NCBI RefSeq assembly: GCF_036884655.1
Contig: NC_088327.1
Coordinates: 18,516,001-18,580,000 of the forward strand
Direction: 5' to 3'
Origin: Musa acuminata AAA Group
Taxonomy: Eukaryota > Streptophyta > Magnoliopsida > Zingiberales > Musaceae
Length of the DNA stretch: 64,000 nt
Made by a program: the position numbers and the translations under genes
Notes under the pieces: generated by a model
Database searches by the model: none
What the model was told of the DNA's origin: nothing
Seen by the model: only the letters and a program-made list of their open reading frames with translations
Shown: one piece after another, positions 10,805 through 23,112 of the stretch
How positions within the stretch are numbered: position 1 is the stretch's first letter
How the letters are laid out: each line of letters starts with the position of its first letter

Positions 10805-12832
10805 TGTTTTCCATGATGTATTTTTATTTAGTTTAAGAAAGTTAAATATTCTTGAAAATTATATGTTTAATAAAAAAATGCAAAAATCATGATCATGATA
10901 GTAATTTTAAAAATGATAATAAAAATTACATATTTAATAAAAAATTGATTTTAATTAAAAATACCTTATGAAATCATGCTATATGTGATTAAGAAGTAAT
11001 AATGTGTATCATGTTATTTTCCATTGTTATTTCTCGATTTTGATTAAATGAAATCATGTTTGATTTGAAGTAATGCATAATGATGATATGAAAATATTAA
11101 ATGTTTTGATACCATGATTGACGATTTTATGCATGAGATTTTAAAGTTATACATGATGATTTTTGTGATTTATTGGTCTTGATGATTTTTATGACGAAAT
11201 TCATTTTTTGATCATAAACGTTGATACATGTTTTTATTTGGCATAAAAGAAAAGAACATGCATCACATGAATTAAAACAACTAAAAAGTAAAAAGGTTTC
11301 TCCTTGAAAAAATTATTTTTCTGACTTTATCGATTTTTCCAAAAAGGAGATTAATGAATCTATTTATATCATCTTTATGAATCTCTTGAACCATGAAATT
11401 GATTTTGATGGTTTGAATTTAATGGGTTTTATCGAAATCACGATCTTGATTTCTCGAGATTTATTACATGAAATCTTTTATATAAATCAAGATTTTTCAT
11501 GATCTCCTAAGAATTCTTTACGTTATTTATTTAAGAGGAGATGTGTCAAAATGAATCATGTTTTTGGTTTTCACATGATCTCATCTTTTATGACATGATT
11601 TTCTATCTTTGTATAACTCCTTGTATTCATCACCCAATTAATTTCTCTTGATGAGATGAGATGAATGAGATGATATAAAATTATGCATGAAATACTCTTG
11701 ATATTATTTTGATGCATGCAAATATGAAGTTATGATCATACATGGTAGGATGCAATTTGACAAATTAATACCATCATGATATGAAACATTTATGATTTGC
11801 AATGATGCATGCAATACTTGTGCTTTTTAATTATGATGTGATGTATTGCATATGATGTGAATTATGATTTAAAATGAATTGTTGTCAAAATGATGTATCA
11901 TAAATGTTGATTTAATGTTTTGTATCATGAATGCTCTAAATGATGATTGTTTGGTATCATGATCAAAATGTTAATAAATACTTAAAAATTTTAATGTTTT
12001 AGTATCATGTATGATATGCTCATAATGATGATTGATTTTTCGGTATCGTGCATAGAAAATGAAATGTAGTGTTATTGAATTTGTGCATGTTGTAAATTGA
12101 CACTATGATGATGCACAAATAAGAATGTTATTTACCTTTGTCATAATTTAGAAATTGATGTAAAGGGTCTTCCCTTCTTTTTGCCAATGACAAAGGGGGA
12201 GAAAGAGTTGCTAATAAGCACATCTCAAAGAGAAAGATGCTAGCTTGCACAATTCAAGAATGAAGCAAAATTTTACTAGCTTGCACTTGGCAAAGGAAGC
12301 AAAAAATAGCACTTCTCAAAAGAGAAGAAAGAACTTACTATCTTGAACATCATAAAAATTTGCTATCTTGCATGATGTAAAATTTGCTAGAATTGCTAGC
12401 TTGTGATCTAAAGAGAAGAAAAGAGTTGTTATCTCAAAAGAAGCAAAAGTGCTATCTTGTCTATCTCAAGAAAAGCAAATATGCCAACTTGCACATCCTT
12501 AAATTTGCTAGCTAGTATGTTGCTATCTTACTACCTTGCATATCGATGATGATAGCAAAATTGCATGATGATAGAACTTGAAGATTTATTATGCAACTAT
12601 TTGAACTCCTATCTTTTAAACACATGAGAATTGTACTTCTTCTTTTTGTTGATGACAAAGGGGGAGAAGTATGTTGTTGGTATGTCATGATTTGATCATG
12701 ACATGTTGCTTAGATTTTTTAATCCAAGAGTTTCTATCAATATGGCATATTGATAGTGGGAGTTTGTTTAAACTCCGAGAGTTAAGGTTAACTCCGTCGT
12801 CGATTAGTTGTCATCATCAAAAAGGGGGAGAT
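10805..12832 (+). other. 3' noncoding tail of element C with three polypurine tracts
   Basis: AT-rich, with no coding frame. Polypurine tracts of the type ATGACAAAGGGGGAGAA occur at about 12,184-12,201 and 12,651-12,668. The terminal tract AAAAAGGGGGAGAT is at 12,819-12,832, directly before the LTR. The stretch 12,200-12,600 repeats phrases such as TTGCTAGCTTGCAC and GCTATCTTG many times with variation, an irregular local repeat. Confidence 0.8.
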
Positions 12833-14500
12833 TGTTGAATCTCGGATTTTGATGATGAAACCAATCGATATGTGTTTATATTTTAATCTGCGTTTTGAGT
12901 GATGCATGATGCTTCAATCAGGATGAGACAATTAAAGCAAGAAAATCATGTTGGGCTGGAGGAACATGTCAGAAGATTGGACATCGGGCCGGTGGATCAG
13001 TCGACGTATCGACAGAAGGCTTCGAGCCGTGGATTCAGGCATCAGGCCAAGAAGAGCGGGTATTGCGCCAAGGATATCGGAGTTGCGGAGTCAACTAGCC
13101 GATTGGGCAATAGGCCGCAAGAGAGGACGATGCGTCGAAGAATCGGACGAAGCGTCGAGGGACCAATGACATGTCGGACAACTTGATTAGATGCTTAGGA
13201 TTAATTGTCTAAATTGAAGTTTATTTTATATGTGCAGGATTAACTACAATAGTAAGACATGAAGCAAAATGAAGTCCTGGAGTAAAGATCGAGATCACGT
13301 TGGGAGTTCGAGAGTTCGTCGGAAGTCCGGACGTTCGTCGAAAGTTCTGCGGGAACCAGCCAAGAAGTCACGGAGCTTGCCAAAGAAGCTCGTCAGAACT
13401 CACCAAGAAGAAAGTCGTGAAGTCCAAGAGCTTGCCGGGAGTCCGTCGGAACATTGCCGAGAGTTCGTCAGAGGTTCGCCGGAAGATCGCCGGAAGCTCG
13501 TCGGAAGAATTGACATAAGGATTTGTTTAGCTTAGAATGTCTTAGGAATCATAGTTAGCACGTAATTGGCATTGGATTTGGCCCAACCTAATTAGGGTCC
13601 AGCTAGGTCCATGTAAGAATTGTGTTGGGCCCAATAAGAGGCCCAAACAATGTCCCAAGAAGACTCATCATCGTGGCACAGTCTTCGAGACAATGTCATG
13701 CGGTGGTACCGCCAATCTGGGTGGTTGTACCACCCCTAGTAGGGTGCCAGGCGATGGTACCGCCCAGCACAGCCTCCCAAGCGGTGGTACCGCCAGACCT
13801 AAGTCGTGGTACCGCCCAGGACAGTGTCAACCAAACTGACACTAGGCGGTGGTACTGCCCAGCGCAGGCGATGGTACCGCCCATGCCCGGGGAACCCGGG
13901 ATGAGATGTTTTTAGGCTCCAAGTTTGAATCAACTTGAAGCCTATAAATACCCCTCGCATCCCTGGTTAAAGCACACAAGTATTGAGAGTAAAAAAGTAT
14001 AGAAACGCTGCTGCAATCTTGTGTGAGCTCCTCTCAAAGTTCTATGTGTTAGAATAGATTGAGAGAGGAATGAGTGGGGGTGTAAGGGTTATCTCCTAAA
14101 CCCGGTAAAAGGAGAATTGAGTTATAAAAGGGTGGTTGGCCTTCGCCTATTGAAGGAAAGCCTCTAGTGGATGCCGGTGACCTCGTCGGAGGAGGAAGCC
14201 GAAAGTGGATGTAAGTCATGTTGACCGAACCACTCTAAATTGTCGTGCTCTCCGGTTTGTATTTACTTCCTGTCATTTACATACTGCAAACTAAATCTTT
14301 ACTTGCCTACTGCTTTCACTATATATTCGAACGAGAATGAGATTTCAAGTTATCTTCCGAGTTCGATTTTTAAGTTAAGTTTTTGAAATCGGTCTTTCGT
14401 CGGAAACAGTTTTTTATCGTACGGAAGTTTTAAATCGAGACGTTATTTTACCGCTACACTAATTCACCCCCCCTTCTTAGTCCCGACCCTGATCCTAACA
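12833..14500 (+). repeat. 3' LTR of element C (1668 bp)
   Basis: Begins tgttgaatctcgg and ends gatcctaaca. The U3 start is shared with solo LTRs D and F (the segment with GGAACATGTCAGAAGATTGG). The hairpin array is at 13,690-13,885 with the loop variant GGCGGTGGTACCGCC, and the TATA box (TATAAATA) is at 13,943-13,950. The right flank is gtaac; its partner is outside the window. Confidence 0.93.
13690..13885 (+). repeat. GC-rich hairpin array in the element C LTR
   Basis: Repeats centred on GGTGGTACCGCC-like palindromes, including several GGTACC sites. Arms match the arrays in the other LTRs while the centre differs. It ends about 60 bp before the TATA box. Confidence 0.85.
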
Positions 14501-17048
14501 GTAACCTCGCTCAGGTATCGAAGGATCTATAAAAGAACAAATTGATTAGTTTTGAAAATCAACGATGGTCAAGTTCGATGTCTCACAAAGATAGCAACCT
14601 TACAACCAATTCAACAAACACCTAGTGTGCAAAAAAGAAAAAAGAGGAAGAAGAAAACAATCACTTTAGAAAGCAAACAGACAATTGTAAGTTCATAAAC
14701 GATTGCTCAATTGGGTGTCGGGTGTGTGGGCAAATTCCCATAGGCTTTACGTGTAAACTTATGAATCCAATCAATACCCAACAATACCTCAGACCCTCAT
14801 CAAGTCCTGTGCCACCCATGTGGTTCTAGGGTGCTGAGATGATTGACATTTTACATCGCACTATAGTCTATAGAAAATAAATCATGACACATAAACACTA
14901 TGTCATTTTGGATAGTTTTGCTTATTCTAGCAATTGTTTTGCAATTCTATAAACCATTTATGTTCATCATTTTCAAATAAAAACACATAAAAATAAAACA
15001 AATGGATGATGTTTGGCAATATACTTGTTGTGGCACCCTACTTGATCCGTAGTCATCTCCGTAATAGTTTTCTTTTGTTAGCATGACAATATAAAAGTTC
15101 AAAATTAAAATATTAAATTATAATTAACACATATAAATTGGACATACTATCTTATTGAATGTCATCCGATACCTTCTCATAATATGAAATAAATTATAAT
15201 ACATAAAAATATATTTCTTAAAGTCCAATGAAACTTTCTACTTAGCTTGGGTTGAATGAAATAAATTTTCTACTTAGCTTGAATGAAATTTTATTATAAT
15301 ACATAATACATGAAATTTTCTTAAAGTCCAATATGAAATTTTCTTAAAGTCCAAATAAATCACAATATTAAATTCTTGAGGTGCTAATGAAATTTTCTAT
15401 TCAGAAATATGAAATCGATCTATCTATCAAAATTTATTTGATAGCTTGGGTTGAACATCAAAGTCCCTACTTATTAATATTATTTTTATATTAAAAATAA
15501 TAATAAACAAAATAATTAAATAATATTATAAATACATAATTTAGTAAGAAATGATAAAACGACATTACCTAAAAACATGTCTATAATAATTGTATTATTG
15601 TAAATATACGAATCATAGTGACTAAATTGCAAAAGTACAAAAGAAAAAGAAAAAAAAGGGTTTTTTTTCGGCCCTACTGCCTTTCTCCTCGCATTACCGC
15701 CTCTCCCTTGTACAAGAGGCTTCAGTGAGGTGAAATCGGGCAGAAGACAAGGGGGAAGGAAGAAAAGAAGAATAAAAAGAGGGAGAGGAAGAAGGAAAGA
15801 GAGAAGATAGGGAGGCATTGGCTATAAGAACAGAAGAGGCAGAGAAGAACAGAAGAAAAGGAAAATGGAAAGGGAACAAGGAAGGAAGAATAGAAAGGAA
15901 GTGGAGAGAAAGAAAAGAGAAAAGGAAGAAATAGAGGATTGGGTGTGAGAATGGAGAAGAGAAAGAAGAGAAATAGAATCTTGATGTTCTCATGCATTCC
16001 CATTAATTATATTTATATTTTAGATTATAGATTGATATATTTTGATGTTCTTAATTAATCAGATATTTATATTGTGAAGGGAATAATAATAATAAATGAC
16101 AATGTTGGAAAAATAAGAAATGGAGAGAAAAGATCAAAATATGCTTATATCAAGGATATGCGGGATATGTATTTGATGATTTTGTCTAACCTATTTTTGA
16201 AAATATTGATGTATATGTTTAGAAATTATAGATGCATGTGATTTACATAATTTATATTTTTTATTCAAAAATATTATAAAATATTTAAATATATATAATT
16301 TAGAGAAGTATCTGATTTGAAATTTTTTTAAAAGCATTTATGGTTTTATGTTAAATATTTATTTAACATTATATTTAAAAATATTTTAAAAATATTTGAT
16401 TATTATTAATTTTAGATGATGTATAATTGCATTAGCTTTGAAATGATATGTAAAAGGATTTGTTAAAACACCTTGTCTTATAAGAAGGTCATTGATATAT
16501 TGTTTTTGCCGATAGTTGTATAATATTTAGACTATGATATATTGTATTTGCTGATAGTTGTATAATATTTAGACTATGGTATATTGTTGTATGACATATT
16601 GTTTTTGCCGATAGTTGTATAATAGTTGTTAAAACACCTTGTCTTATAAGAAGGTCATATCTAGTCAATATGACTATGATTTAGACCCTACCAACGAGGG
16701 TTATGCATTGATATTTATTCAAAAACTAGTTTTTTCTCGATTCTGACATAGGGTGATATGTGTTATATATACTATGAAAGTTATAGTCATTCATGTACTA
16801 TGACTTCTATTATATCCACATTAGTTATATTTATGTTTATGAATCATTAACTATATTTTATGCTTATTTATTAAAAATTAACGATAGTTTTTGTACTACA
16901 ATGTTTTATGCTATGATATGTGAAATTAGTTACATCTATTCTTTCGTTTTGAAAAATATATGTTACTTTGAAAAGTATTATATAACAAATTAAGATTTGA
17001 AATGTACATGAAATAAAGGTTTTGTAAATTGTATAAATGAGGAAAGAT
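14501..17048. other. Intergenic AT-rich DNA between two retrotransposon nests
   Basis: No supported gene. It holds one arm of a long inverted repeat (14,795-15,170), a strongly purine-rich tract (about 15,738-15,990, mostly GA/GGAA on the plus strand) whose frames I regard as compositional, and a local duplication at 16,460-16,660. In the last, a phrase around ACACCTTGTCTTATAAGAAG occurs twice and TTTTTGCCGATAGTTGTATA recurs in between. Confidence 0.7.
14795..15170 (+). repeat. Inverted repeat, left arm
   Basis: The reverse complement of this stretch recurs at about 31,150-31,545 with moderate identity by eye. Shared landmarks include CACATGGGTGGCACAGGACT in the other copy and the phrases for GCTGAGATGATTGA and CATCGCACTA. 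No coding frame or known family was recognised. Confidence 0.75.
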
Positions 17049-17390
17049 TGTTAGGATCAAGAGCGGCACTAAGAGGGGGGGGTGAATTAGTGCGACGGAA
17101 AACTTTCACGATTTCAAAAAACTTGTTTCGATTAAAACTGATTCCGATGAGAATGGTTTCGATTCAATTCGTTTCGGAAAGAATTTGAACTTGAAAGCTT
17201 TCGTGAATAGTGCAAGAGAAGACTAAGGTGATTTGCAGTAATGTAAATTGCACAAATGAAAAACGTCGATTTCGTAAAGTGTTCGTACGATTAAAGCTGA
17301 TCTCGAAAGGTGTTTACTTGAAAGCGTATGTAAACATAGTTAAAGCACAGTAAGGAGGAAAGCTATTTGTGATACTAGCTATGAAGTTAA
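17049..17390 (-). repeat. LTR left-end fragment (remnant of LTR X, possibly fused with Y)
   Basis: Begins with the family terminus tgttaggatcaag and keeps about 340 bp of LTR before passing into the noncoding tail of element Y, with no polypurine tract or LTR right end. The flank before it (aagat) nearly matches the flank after 26,855 (aaaat), suggesting that these are the two outer ends of one old LTR. Confidence 0.75.
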
Positions 17391-17907
17391 AATCGATGAG
17401 AGATTGACTCATACTCCATTTTTATAAAGATCAAGATATATATGTGAAACAAATCTTTACAAGTAAAAACACTAAAATCCATATTTCAAAAATGAATTTA
17501 CAAGCAAGAATCATTTTATCAAATCCATTTCTCAAAAAATATTTTTCACATGATAAGTATATGAGAGATGTTTTTGCTAGTTGATTCCATATGTCAAAAA
17601 TCAATGATAAGAATCAAACTCGATATAACATATGCTTATTAAGTTTGGAAAAGGATATTGTATTGAGAAAATTCGATTGTTAGGATACCACTAGTTAAGA
17701 GAATCCGAAAATGAAATTAACACTTTCATGCATTCGGACAAGACTATACTATAGATTTTCAAATACAATCATGAAAACAAAACATGCTCATTGTTATGGA
17801 AATTTTTGTATCCAAAACACATAATTTCCAACATGTAATTTTAGGCATGTAATGGCAATCAAGTGATTCATTCAATCGATAAAGTCTGAAAAATGATTTT
17901 AACAAGT
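17390..17907 (-). other. 3' noncoding tail of element Y
   Basis: AT-rich and noncoding, corresponding to the tail left of pol in element A. No intact polypurine tract was seen. Confidence 0.6.
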
Positions 17908-20008
17908 TTATGCATTCGGACACATTAACATTCCTAATTCTCTTCTAATGAAATCAAATTGTTCTTCGCTTAGAGGTTTTATAAAAATATTAGCTAGTTG
18001 ATGCTTAGTATCAATGAACTTTATGATTACATCATGATTAGTGACATAATCTCGTATGAAGTGATGTCTAATATCAATATGTTTTGTTCTTGAGTGTTGA
18101 ATGAGATTCTTTGTTAAACATATTGTACTTGTGTTATCACATTTAATGGAAATGTTTTTAAGATGGACTTTATAATCTTCTAAGGTGTTTTTCATCCACA
18201 CAACTTGTGCACAGCATGCACTAGCTGCAATATACTCAGCTTCAGTTATTGATAGTGCAACCGAGTTTTGTTTATTATATGACTAGGAAACAAGGGAATG
18301 TCCCAAAAATTGACATGATCTTGATGTGCTTTTTCTATCTAATCTACACCCAGCAAAATCTGCATCAGCATACGCAATTAACTCAAAATTCTCGGATTTT
18401 GGATACCATAATCCTATATTTGTGGTACCTTTAAGATATCTAAGTATTATTTTAATCGCTTTAAAATGAGATATCTTAGGGTTTGATTGAAACCTAGCAT
18501 AAAGTCCTACACTGAACATGATATATAGTCTAGTTGTAGTGAGGTAAAGTAAACTTCCTATCATACCCCTATAAGTTTTTTGATCGAAGCTTTCTCCACT
18601 TTCATCAACTTCTAACTTAGTGAAGGTGCTCATAGGAGTGTTAATAGCTTTTGAGCTATTCATATTAAATATTTTTAACAGATCTAAGGCATATTTAGTT
18701 TGAATAATAAAGATGTCATTGCTTAGTTGCTTAATTTGTAAGCCTAAGAGAAAGGTTAATTCTCACATTAAACTCATTTCAAATTCGAGACTCATGGTTT
18801 CAGCAAAAGATTCACAAAAAGATTCATTCGTAGAACCGAAGATAATGTCATCAACATAAATATGAACAATGAGAAAATTATTTTCAAAATTTTTGATAAA
18901 TAATGTAGTATCGACCTTGCCTTTTGTGAAATTATTTTCAATAAGAAAAGTACTAAGTCTATCATACCAAGCCCTTAGGGCTTGTTTTAAACCATAGAGA
19001 ACTTTAGTTAATTTAAATACATGATTAGGGAGACTATTATTTTCAAATCCGGGAGGTTGTTCAACATAAACTTCTTCAGAAATAAAGCCATTAAGAAAAG
19101 CGCTTTTGACATCCATTTGAAACAACTTAAAATTATTATTACTAGCATAGGCAAGGAGCATCCTTATGACTTCTAATCTAGCTATAGGAGCGAAGGTTTC
19201 TTCGTAATCGATACCTTCTTTTTGGTTGAAACCTTTGGCCACTAATCTAGCCTTGTTTCTAACCACGATACCAGATTCATCTTGCTTGTTTCTAAAGACT
19301 CATTTAGTACCAATAACTAAATAGTCATTTGGCCTAGGAACAAGCTTCCACACCTCATTTCTCTCAAATTGATTTAACTCATCTTGCATTGCGATAATCT
19401 ATGAATCATCTTTCATGGCTTCGTCAATACATTTAGGTTCAATTTGGGAAAAAAAGCGGCGTTGGCACAAAAATTTTTAAGAGAAGAACGTGTTTGAACC
19501 CCCTTAGATGTGTCTCCTAGGATTAGCTCTTTAGGATGAGCATCTACATACTTCCAATCCTTGGGCAAGGGTGTTTCGGAAGTGGATGCATCCAAGTTGC
19601 TAGTTAGAGGGGGGGTTTCATTTAAATTCAAAGAATCAAAATTTACATCATCATCAAAATCATTTTTCTTGATTTCAAAAATCTCATTGAAAACAATATG
19701 AATGGATTCTTCTATAATTAAAGTTCTTTTATTGAAGATACGAAAAACTTTAGAAACCGAAGAATAACCAAGAAAAATTCCTTCATCGGATTTAGCATCA
19801 AATTTTCCTAAGGCATCTTTTTCATTCAAGATAAAACACTTACACCCAAAAACTTTAAAATATGAAACATTAGGGTTTTTATTATTCCATAACTTATAGG
19901 GAGTTTTGGTGAGCAAGGGTCTTACTAGAACTCTATTCAAAATATAGCAAGTAGTGTTTATGACTTCAGCCCAAAAGTATTTAGGTAGGCTATGTTCATT
20001 CAAAATGG
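17908..20008 (-). pseudogene. pol: Pol pseudogene of element Y, RNase H to integrase part
   Basis: Fragments in several frames match element A Pol: RNase H C-terminus (17,908-18,201), RNase H/RT end (18,283-18,663, with AYADADFAG), RT (18,763-19,266, with [11 protein letters not shown]) and the integrase C-terminal region (19,413-20,003). Stops and shifts separate them, for example a stop where A reads LVSWTSKKQ. The right edge at 20,008 is the insertion point of solo LTR D; pol resumes at 22,165. Confidence 0.92.
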
Positions 20009-22159
20009 TGTTAGGATCGAGAGCACTAAGAGGGGGGGGGGTGAATTAGTGCAGCGAAAATCTTTCTGCGATTAAAACGAAACTGCGTTCGTTTGATAAA
20101 AACGATTTCGATGTAAAAGCCGATTCTAAGATTACTTTAACATAAGATTAAGCAAGATGACGTTAAAGTAAATCTACGAAGGCAGTTTGTAGTTTATGAT
20201 GAAAATTAGAATGCAAGCGCAAACTGAAGTGCGACGTTCGTACGATAAAACCGGTTTACGTCTAAATGCCAATTTTGAAGATACTGAACTTTGAGATATG
20301 TTTTATAAATGCGCAGAAGGCAGTTTGCAGTTATGATTGAAATCAAAACGTAAACGTAAACTGAAATGTAATGATCGTACGAAAAAGCCGATTTACGTCT
20401 AAACGTAGATTCGGAAAGCTCTGAACTTAGAAACTCGTTCGTAAAAGCGCAGAAGGCAGTAGCTATTTAGGAGGTTTGCAGTAAAGATAAAATGCTCAAA
20501 GTAAATGCAAACCGAGATTTAGAGTGGTTCGGTCAATCTTGACCTACTCCACTTTTGGCTTCCTCCACCGACGAGATCACCGACGTCAACTAGAGGCCTT
20601 CCTTCAATAGGCGAAGGCCAACCACCCTTTTACAGTTTCACTTCTTTTGACGGGCTTAGGAGACAACCCTTACAAAAATTTTCTCTCCTCTCTTTACAAC
20701 TCAAAACTTTGAAGAACAGAGGGAAGAGAACTTTTGGCCTTTACAACAATTTTGAGCTCTAAGAATCACAGAAAAAGATCAAGATTTCGGTGTATGTCTG
20801 TGCTCTTTCAGTGCTGAATGGGTGGGGTATTTATAGGCCCCAACCCAGTTCAAATTTGGAGCTCAAAACTGTCAATTCCCGGAATTCCGGGATCAGGCGG
20901 TTGCACCTCCTGACTGGAGCGGTTGCACCGCCTGGCAGAGCTCGAAGACTAAGCCTCTGGGCAGTGCCACCTCTGTCAGGGGCGGTTGCACCTCCTGCCA
21001 GAGCTCGAAGACTGAGCTCAAGCGGTTGCACCTCCTGACTGAGGCGGTTGCACCGCTTGGCAAAGCTCGAAGATTGAGCTCAGGCGGTGCCACCTCCTGC
21101 CAGGGGTGGTTGCACCTCCTGCCAGAGCTCGAAGACTGAGCTCAGGCGGTGCTACCTCCTGTCAGGAGAGGTTGCACCGCCCAGTCTCGCTTGGAGACTG
21201 AGCCCAGGCGGTTGCACCTCCTGGCTGGGGCGGTTGCACCGCCCAGTCTCCCTGGGAGACTTAGCCTAGGCGGTTGCACCTCCTGGCTTGGGCGGTTGCA
21301 CCTCCCACAACAATCAGGGTCCGAATGGGTAGATCCATTTGGCCCAAAATGGGTTTTTCAGGGGCCCAATTGCCCCAAGATTAAGCTAATGGGATCACCT
21401 CCCATTTCCAACTTAATCATTGTGCTAACTACGATAAATCCTAAGATAATTTCTGCAGCTTGCTCCGGTGCATCAATCGCTTCTTCCGGCGAGTTTCCGA
21501 CGAACTTCCGTCGATCATCCGATGAACCCTCGGTGATTCTCCTGCGGACTTCCGGCAAACTCCTAGACTTGCGACGATACACTTGGCGAGTTCCGACGAG
21601 CTTCTTTGGCAAGCTTATGGACTTCTCGGATTTGTTCCCGCAGAACCTCCGACGATAGTCCGAACTTCCGTCGAGCTCTCGAACTCCCAACGTGATCATT
21701 ATCATGACTCCGGTGTAACTCCTGCTGCATGTCTTACTTTCATCGTAGTTAATCCTGCACACGTAAACAAAACTTCGATCGAGATAATTAATCCTAAGCA
21801 ATTAACCAAGTTGTCCGACATGTAATTGGTCCCTTGACGCTTCGTCCGATTCTTCGGCACATCGTCCTCTCCTACAGCCTATTGCCCAATCGGCCAGTTG
21901 ACTCTGCAACTCCGATATCCTTGGCACAATACCCGCTTTTCTTGGCCCGATGCCCGAGTCCATGGCCCGAAGCCTTCTGTCGATACGTCGACCGATCCAC
22001 CGGCCCGACGTCCAATCTTCTAACATGTTCCTCCGGCACAACATGATTTTCCTACTTTAATTGTCTCATCCTGATCGAAGCATCCTGCGTCACTCAAAAT
22101 ATAGATTAAATTATAAACATATATCAAGTAGTTTCATCATCAAAATACGAGATTCAACA
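20009..22159 (-). repeat. Solo LTR D (2151 bp) inserted in pol of element Y
   Basis: Complete LTR, tgttagg...caaca, flanked by the 5-bp target duplication aatgg at 20,004-20,008 and 22,160-22,164. With one copy removed the pol homology rejoins between fragments ending RTIC and starting MNEHSLPK. No internal region is present, so it arose by LTR-LTR recombination. TATA box at 20,828-20,835 (minus); large hairpin array at 20,895-21,310; repeated LTR leader segments at 20,150-20,480. Confidence 0.96.
20895..21310 (-). repeat. GC-rich hairpin array in solo LTR D
   Basis: The longest array in the window. Units of roughly 30-50 bp alternate GGCGGTTGCACCTCCTG or GGCGGTTGCACCGCC with AGCTCGAAGACTGAGCTC-like spacers, which are themselves nearly palindromic. 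It lies about 60 bp upstream of the LTR TATA box in the minus-strand direction. Confidence 0.85.
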
Positions 22160-23112
22160 AATGGTTCTTGTCATTTCTTGTAAATTTCTATTCTTTCTTT
22201 CTACTATTCTATTTTGTTGAAGATTTCTCGGAGTAGAGAAGTTGTGGTTGTACCCATTAGATTCACAAAATTCTTGGAAATTATGGTTTTGAAATTCACC
22301 ACCATGATCACTTCGAATTGATGAAATCATAAAATCCTTTTCATTTTGAACAAGTTTACAAAACTTGGTGAAATATCTAAAGCATTCATTTTTGTGTTTC
22401 AAGAAATAAGTCCATGTGTATCTACTATAGTCATCTACAATGATGAGGCGTATTTGCTACCTCCTAGGCTTGATATAGAGATTGGTCCGAACAAGTTCAT
22501 ATGGATTAATTATAAGGGCCTAGAGGTGCTTATTTGATTCTTAGATTTGAAACTACCCTTAATTTATTTTTCTAATTGACAAGCATCACACACATCATCT
22601 TTGATGAACTTGATATGAGGAATTCCTCGTACAAGTTATTTGGATGATATTTGAGTGATTAGTTTCATGCTAGCATGGCCTAATCTCCTATGCCAAAGCC
22701 AAGCATCCTCATTCAAAACCGAGAAACACATTTCATTGCAAAGATCATTAATGTCAATGGTGTATACATTATTCTGTTTTAATGCAATCATAGATGTGTT
22801 TTTGTGTGATTTTTCAATGATGCAAGCATTAGATTCGAATTTGACGATATATCCTTCATCACATAATTGACTAATGCTCAAGAGGTTATGTTTTAAACTA
22901 TCAACTAACACAACATCTTCAATAAAGAAGTTGAATTTGCTACCTATGGTTCCTTTGCCAATGATTTTACCCTTGTTGTTGTCTCCGAAGGTGACATAGC
23001 CTTCGTCTATGCTAGTGAGCTTAGAGAATTAAGATGGATCTCCGGTCATATGCCTTGACCATCCACTATCAAGGTACCATCTCTTGCTCCTAGCTTGTGA
23101 TGGTGTATGTCT
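22160..23112 (-). pseudogene. pol: Pol pseudogene of element Y, integrase and protease part
   Basis: Matches the start of element A Pol: integrase core fragment (22,154-22,402, SDHGGEFQN) and protease to integrase zinc-finger region (22,636-22,911, [10 protein letters not shown]). The protease region reads DSGWSRHMTGD, so the Cys of DSGC is replaced by Trp. Several stops and frameshifts. Confidence 0.9.

Larger units (their letters stand above)
9791..14500 (+). mobile_element. Element C: copia element lacking pol
   Basis: Plus-strand element. It shows the last 37 bp of a 5' LTR (9791-9827, ending cctaaca), a primer site (9830-9842), a decayed gag, a 2-kb noncoding tail with three polypurine tracts, and a complete 3' LTR (12,833-14,500). 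No protease, integrase, RT or RNase H sequence lies between gag and tail, so pol has been deleted. The rest of the 5' LTR is presumably on the far side of element B, outside the window. It could only have moved in trans after losing pol, if at all. Confidence 0.85.

Noticed and set aside
15516..16003. Three overlapping minus-strand frames rich in Phe/Leu/Ser
   Set aside because: Products of the purine-rich tract's composition, with no domain and all three frames equally open.
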